Origin: Candidatus Berkelbacteria bacterium
GTDB lineage: Bacteria > Patescibacteriota > UBA1384 > CAILIB01
Direction: 5' to 3'
Assembly: GCA_020058355.1 (NCBI GenBank)
Contig: JAGVEG010000105.1
Location: 1 to 7,501, forward strand
DNA: 7,501 bases
The translations under genes and the position numbers were made by a program. Positions within the stretch are counted from its first letter, which is position 1; each line of letters opens with the position of its first letter. This document shows positions 6,236 through 7,501 of the stretch, piece after piece. Under the pieces are notes generated by a model. The model did not search any database, was not told the DNA's origin, and saw nothing but the letters and a program-made list of their open reading frames with translations.

Positions 6236-6263
6236 TGGTAGAGCGGTAGTTCTCTTGCTACCA
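6236..6263. repeat. Inverted and direct GGTAG repeats in the EVE/PAP2 divergent region
   Basis: TGGTAG (6236-6241) and CTACCA (6258-6263) form a 6-bp inverted repeat, and a second GGTAG copy lies at 6245-6249. The right arm overlaps the proposed -10 of the PAP2 gene, the position of a typical operator. No matching regulator gene is present, and short repeats like this can be chance. Confidence 0.25.
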
Positions 6264-6264
6264 T
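6256..6264 (+). promoter_or_regulatory. Putative extended -10 promoter for PAP2/CPBP pair
   Basis: TGCTACCAT fits TGn plus TANNNT and shares TGCTA with the promoter proposed for the AI-2E gene. Six bases (cagcag) separate it from the ATG at 6271, again predicting a leaderless message. A weak -35 candidate, CTGGTA, lies at 6235-6240 with 18-bp spacing. Confidence 0.45.
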
Positions 6265-6270
6265 CAGCAG

Positions 6271-6891
6271 ATGAAACGCACGAACTTCCTTTTTCACATT
6301 GCTCCCGCACTCGTAGCCCTCGTCCTTGCGGCATCACTCAATGCTCTCGGTAGTATATTTATTGAGTGGCATTTTCCTGATCGGCCAGTAATCCCTGATC
6401 TGCTGTTCCAGCTCCTCCCGTACACAAACACGCCTTGGGTGCAGGGTTTTACTGATGTTGCCAATATTGCCAGTATGCTCCTGGTTATTTGGTATATCGG
6501 GTCCTACTTTACAGCTAAGGACCGCATGAAAATGGCTATTGAGGCAGTGTACTCATTTGCTTTTGCCTATGCGATGCGGGCATTTCTGATTGTACTCAAT
6601 CCGTTTGGGACACCACTTCCACCAACAGAGTCATCGTATGGTCTTACCACCATCCCACAGCACGGGCAGTTTCCTTCGGGTCACACCATTATGGTGGTGG
6701 TTGCCTACATGCTGATCCGGTCAGAAAAGAGTGTCCTCGTAAAAGTACTGGCAGGCCTCATGGTTGCGGTAGAGGTGTTCTGTCTGTTGTTCTCACAGGG
6801 ACACTACAGTATTGATATCGCCGGGAGTTTCCTTGTTGCCTATGTAGCCGTGCATGAAGTGCGGCGGTGGAGTGCCAATAACGAGAAATAG
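6271..6891 (+). CDS. PAP2-family membrane phosphatase/phosphotransferase, sphingomyelin synthase-like subtype
   Basis: A 206-residue membrane enzyme with about six hydrophobic stretches (near 8-31, 42-50, 62-80, 89-109, 138-148, 157-195). Catalytic motifs of the PAP2 superfamily are present: PSGHT with His138, and a third motif GHYSIDIAGS with His178 and Asp182. The first motif is not the classic K-x6-RP. Instead Arg103 is followed by LNPFGTPLPP, and the HY-x-x-D third motif resembles the PAP2_C (sphingomyelin synthase-like) branch more than ordinary undecaprenyl- or phosphatidate-phosphatases. Such enzymes remove or transfer phosphate-linked head groups of lipids in the membrane. The substrate cannot be told. 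It begins its own transcript and abuts the CPBP protease gene without a gap, so the two are probably co-transcribed. The superfamily is secure; the subtype call rests on motif spacing only. Confidence 0.85.
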   Translation: MKRTNFLFHIAPALVALVLAASLNALGSIFIEWHFPDRPVIPDLLFQLLPYTNTPWVQGFTDVANIASMLLVIWYIGSYFTAKDRMKMAIEAVYSFAFAYAMRAFLIVLNPFGTPLPPTESSYGLTTIPQHGQFPSGHTIMVVVAYMLIRSEKSVLVKVLAGLMVAVEVFCLLFSQGHYSIDIAGSFLVAYVAVHEVRRWSANNEK

Positions 6892-7501
6892 ATGCTCATA
6901 CTTCTTATTCTAGGAAGTATCCCAACGCTACTGGTCTATCTTGGTTTATACGTACTGCACTCTGTGTGGGCAACATTTATTCTCTACCACGCATATTGCT
7001 TTCTTGTCGGGCTCCGTCTGAAAAGGCCAGTATTTGCGAGTGTGCCTTTCAAAACTGCCACTTTAGTAGTGCTTGCATCATTAGTATTGGCAGCCTTCTT
7101 GTGGGTAGTATTCCCCGTGCTGCAAGAGTACTTTTTACTGCCTGATGTGGTCAGTTACTTGGCACGCATCCAGGTGGTAGAGCGGACGTATCCATGGGTT
7201 GCGCTCTACCTGGTGCTCGTGAATCCTTTCGCTGAAGAGATTTTTTGGCGAAGTGGGCTCGAGCAGTTGATTCGTAAGAACGAGTCAGGTAGTGGGCTTC
7301 GACTAGTATTGGTAGCATTCTTGTTTGCGGCGTGGCATGTGGTGCTCGCCGTACAAATCTTCACACTGGCTGGTGTTCTTATTGGATTTCTTGCCCTCGT
7401 TACGTTCGCGCTTTGGGCGGTTTACCAGATGAGGAAGGATGCCTCATCGATAACCCTAGTGGCGATAGTTCACCTTCTCCTAGCTAATACTCCTTTGATG
7501 A
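6892..7501 (+). CDS. CPBP-family intramembrane metalloprotease (CAAX protease/Abi), incomplete at window end
   Basis: The first 203 codons are present and the frame is still open at the window edge, so the C-terminus is missing. Most of the protein is hydrophobic, with segments near 2-22, 25-41, 55-77, 102-112, 137-156, 158-178 and 187-198. The family's catalytic motifs are all visible: EEIFWR (115-120; Glu115, Glu116, Arg120), FAAWH (145-149; His149) and HLLLAN (194-199; His194, Asn199). Members are membrane-embedded proteases related to Rce1 and include bacteriocin-immunity and protein-maturation enzymes. Its target here is unknown. The ATG directly follows the PAP2 stop codon (TAG then ATG), there is no clear Shine-Dalgarno or TANNNT, and translation is probably coupled to the upstream gene. 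Little or no catalytic sequence should be missing, since the last motif is already in view. Confidence 0.87.
   Translation, partial: MLILLILGSIPTLLVYLGLYVLHSVWATFILYHAYCFLVGLRLKRPVFASVPFKTATLVVLASLVLAAFLWVVFPVLQEYFLLPDVVSYLARIQVVERTYPWVALYLVLVNPFAEEIFWRSGLEQLIRKNESGSGLRLVLVAFLFAAWHVVLAVQIFTLAGVLIGFLALVTFALWAVYQMRKDASSITLVAIVHLLLANTPLM

Noticed and set aside
1..7501. UGA recoding as in Gracilibacteria and Absconditabacteria
   Set aside because: TGA terminates the AI-2E and smpB genes at expected lengths, and no in-frame TGA is needed to complete any protein.
5749..7501. EVE plus CPBP (Abi) genes as a phage-defence island
   Set aside because: EVE proteins and CPBP proteases occur in defence loci, but no nuclease, restriction, toxin or mobile gene is present. 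The two are on opposite strands in different transcription units.

Overview
The window looks like a chromosomal fragment of a Candidate Phyla Radiation (Patescibacteria) bacterium. The evidence is indirect: tightly packed genes with gaps of 0-70 bp, a very divergent DNA polymerase III delta-like protein beside smpB, a typical CPR-style AI-2E permease, and a window-edge reading frame resembling a small acidic/aromatic protein family I associate with CPR genomes. The standard code fits, since TGA ends the AI-2E and smpB genes. No rRNA, tRNA, CRISPR array or transposon was found, so this is mostly ordinary core and envelope gene content, not a mobile island.

Layout. Positions 1-85 (minus) hold the start of a small, apparently frameshifted gene that runs off the left edge. 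Positions 107-136 form a symmetric hairpin with A and T tracts, a probable bidirectional terminator. A cytoplasmic-looking SH3-NlpC/P60 endopeptidase gene (249-986, minus) is divergent from an overlapping three-gene run: AI-2E permease (1032-2063), smpB (2038-2535) and a holA-like gene (2532-3398). Next is a large exported alpha/beta hydrolase of the LCAT type (3489-5813). It combines a signal peptide, a beta-helix-like N-terminal region, the hydrolase domain, a Ser/Pro-rich linker and a C-terminal membrane anchor. It converges with, and overlaps by 65 bp, an EVE-domain gene (5749-6213, minus). That gene is divergent from a pair abutting without a gap: a PAP2-type lipid phosphatase/phosphotransferase (6271-6891) and a CPBP intramembrane protease (6892 to the window end, incomplete).

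The most useful non-coding observation concerns transcription and translation starts. All five genes expected to begin a transcript carry TANNNT exactly six bases before an ATG, which places the predicted transcription start on or next to the start codon. The three genes internal to operons lack it, and Shine-Dalgarno sequences are weak or absent. This points to leaderless mRNAs and fixes the likely starts of the hydrolase and EVE genes.

Functionally, the hydrolase and the PAP2 enzyme could both act on lipids at the cell envelope, which would fit an organism that takes or remodels lipids from outside. That is inference from domain content only. I see no convincing evidence of an entirely new defence or mobile system here.
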